Shown here one piece after another: positions 6,255 through 6,368 of a stretch of 6,368 nucleotides of DNA. The notes beneath the pieces were generated by a model. The model saw only the letters and a list, made by a program, of their open reading frames with translations, was not told the origin of the DNA and did no database searches. The stretch covers positions 1 through 6,368 of the forward strand of contig JAITPT010000244.1 of NCBI GenBank assembly GCA_031289285.1. The letters run 5' to 3'. The translations under genes and the position numbers were made by a program. The first letter of the stretch is position 1; each line of letters starts with the position of its first letter. This DNA is from Puniceicoccales bacterium (lineage in GTDB: Bacteria > Verrucomicrobiota > Verrucomicrobiia > Opitutales > UBA953).

Positions 6255-6368
6255 GGTTCCTCGCTACTTTGAGTGGGAGCACACAGGGACAGGGATTTTG
6301 AGCTTGGCGGCATGGAAGTAGAGCATAGTGATTAAATTTGTGGTCGTGCGAAAGCCGCGGGCGGCACG
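6255..6368 (-). mobile_element. Probable insertion sequence, 3' end only
   Basis: The boundary is placed at GGTTCC (6255) because the sequence GGTTCCTCGCTACTTTGAGT just outside and across the transposase stop has the look of ISL3-family terminal repeats, which begin GG(C/T)TCTT-like. The transposase stop at 6264-6266 lies only nine bases inside. The other end, and therefore the matching inverted repeat and target duplication, are outside the window. The boundary is an inference. Confidence 0.45.
6264..6368 (-). CDS. Transposase C-terminus, probably ISL3 family, N-terminal part outside the window
   Basis: The minus-strand frame is open from the window edge and stops with TAG at 6264-6266, giving 34 residues. 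It contains ARGFR, NLITMLYFHAAKL and a short tail PVPVCSHSK. An A(R/K/Y)G(F/Y)R motif followed by a hydrophobic helix ending in GKL or AKL is characteristic of the extreme C-terminus of ISL3-type DDE transposases. The conserved catalytic residues lie outside the window, so whether the gene is intact is unknown. It converges on the phosphatase gene, with repeat copy B between them. Confidence 0.6.
   Translation of the reverse strand, partial: RAARGFRTTTNLITMLYFHAAKLKIPVPVCSHSK

Overview
The window is chromosomal-looking bacterial DNA, GC-rich with high coding density. It holds four complete genes, one gene cut by each window edge, and several non-coding repeats. No rRNA, tRNA or CRISPR array was seen. 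The starts I examined lack clear Shine-Dalgarno sequences. Together with a GluQ-RS gene, 9-bp GTCCAC-type tandem repeats, ISL3-like transposase remains and dispersed palindromic repeats, this loosely suggests a Verrucomicrobiota/PVC-type genome. That assignment is inference only.

Left part (1-3089): the C-terminal end of a PIN-domain (VapC-like) ribonuclease is on the + strand, convergent with a large minus-strand gene (324-2651). That gene encodes a 775-residue protein with a hydrophobic N-terminus, a long coiled coil, a central membrane helix and C-terminal 50-residue TPR-type repeats. Upstream of it lies a 438-bp divergent intergenic region. It carries two copies of a 32-bp repeat with an inverted-repeat core, flanking five tandem 9-mers of the form NNNGTCCAC.

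Middle and right parts (3090-6368): gluQ (glutamyl-queuosine tRNA(Asp) synthetase), an exported calcineurin-type metallophosphoesterase and an exported alkaline-phosphatase-superfamily enzyme all read on the + strand. A 170-bp palindromic, MITE-like repeat (copy A) begins on the gluQ stop codon and ends in the mirror-image sequence. A diverged relative lacking its right end (copy B) follows the last gene. Next to copy B lie a probable insertion-sequence end and the C-terminus of a transposase on the minus strand, cut by the window edge.

The genes do not form one obvious pathway. gluQ modifies tRNA in the cytoplasm. The two phosphoesterases are predicted to act outside the cytoplasm and may be co-transcribed. 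The coiled-coil/TPR membrane protein stands alone and has no assigned function. The most distinctive signal is the A/B repeat pair, whose central hairpin is kept although its sequence has changed.
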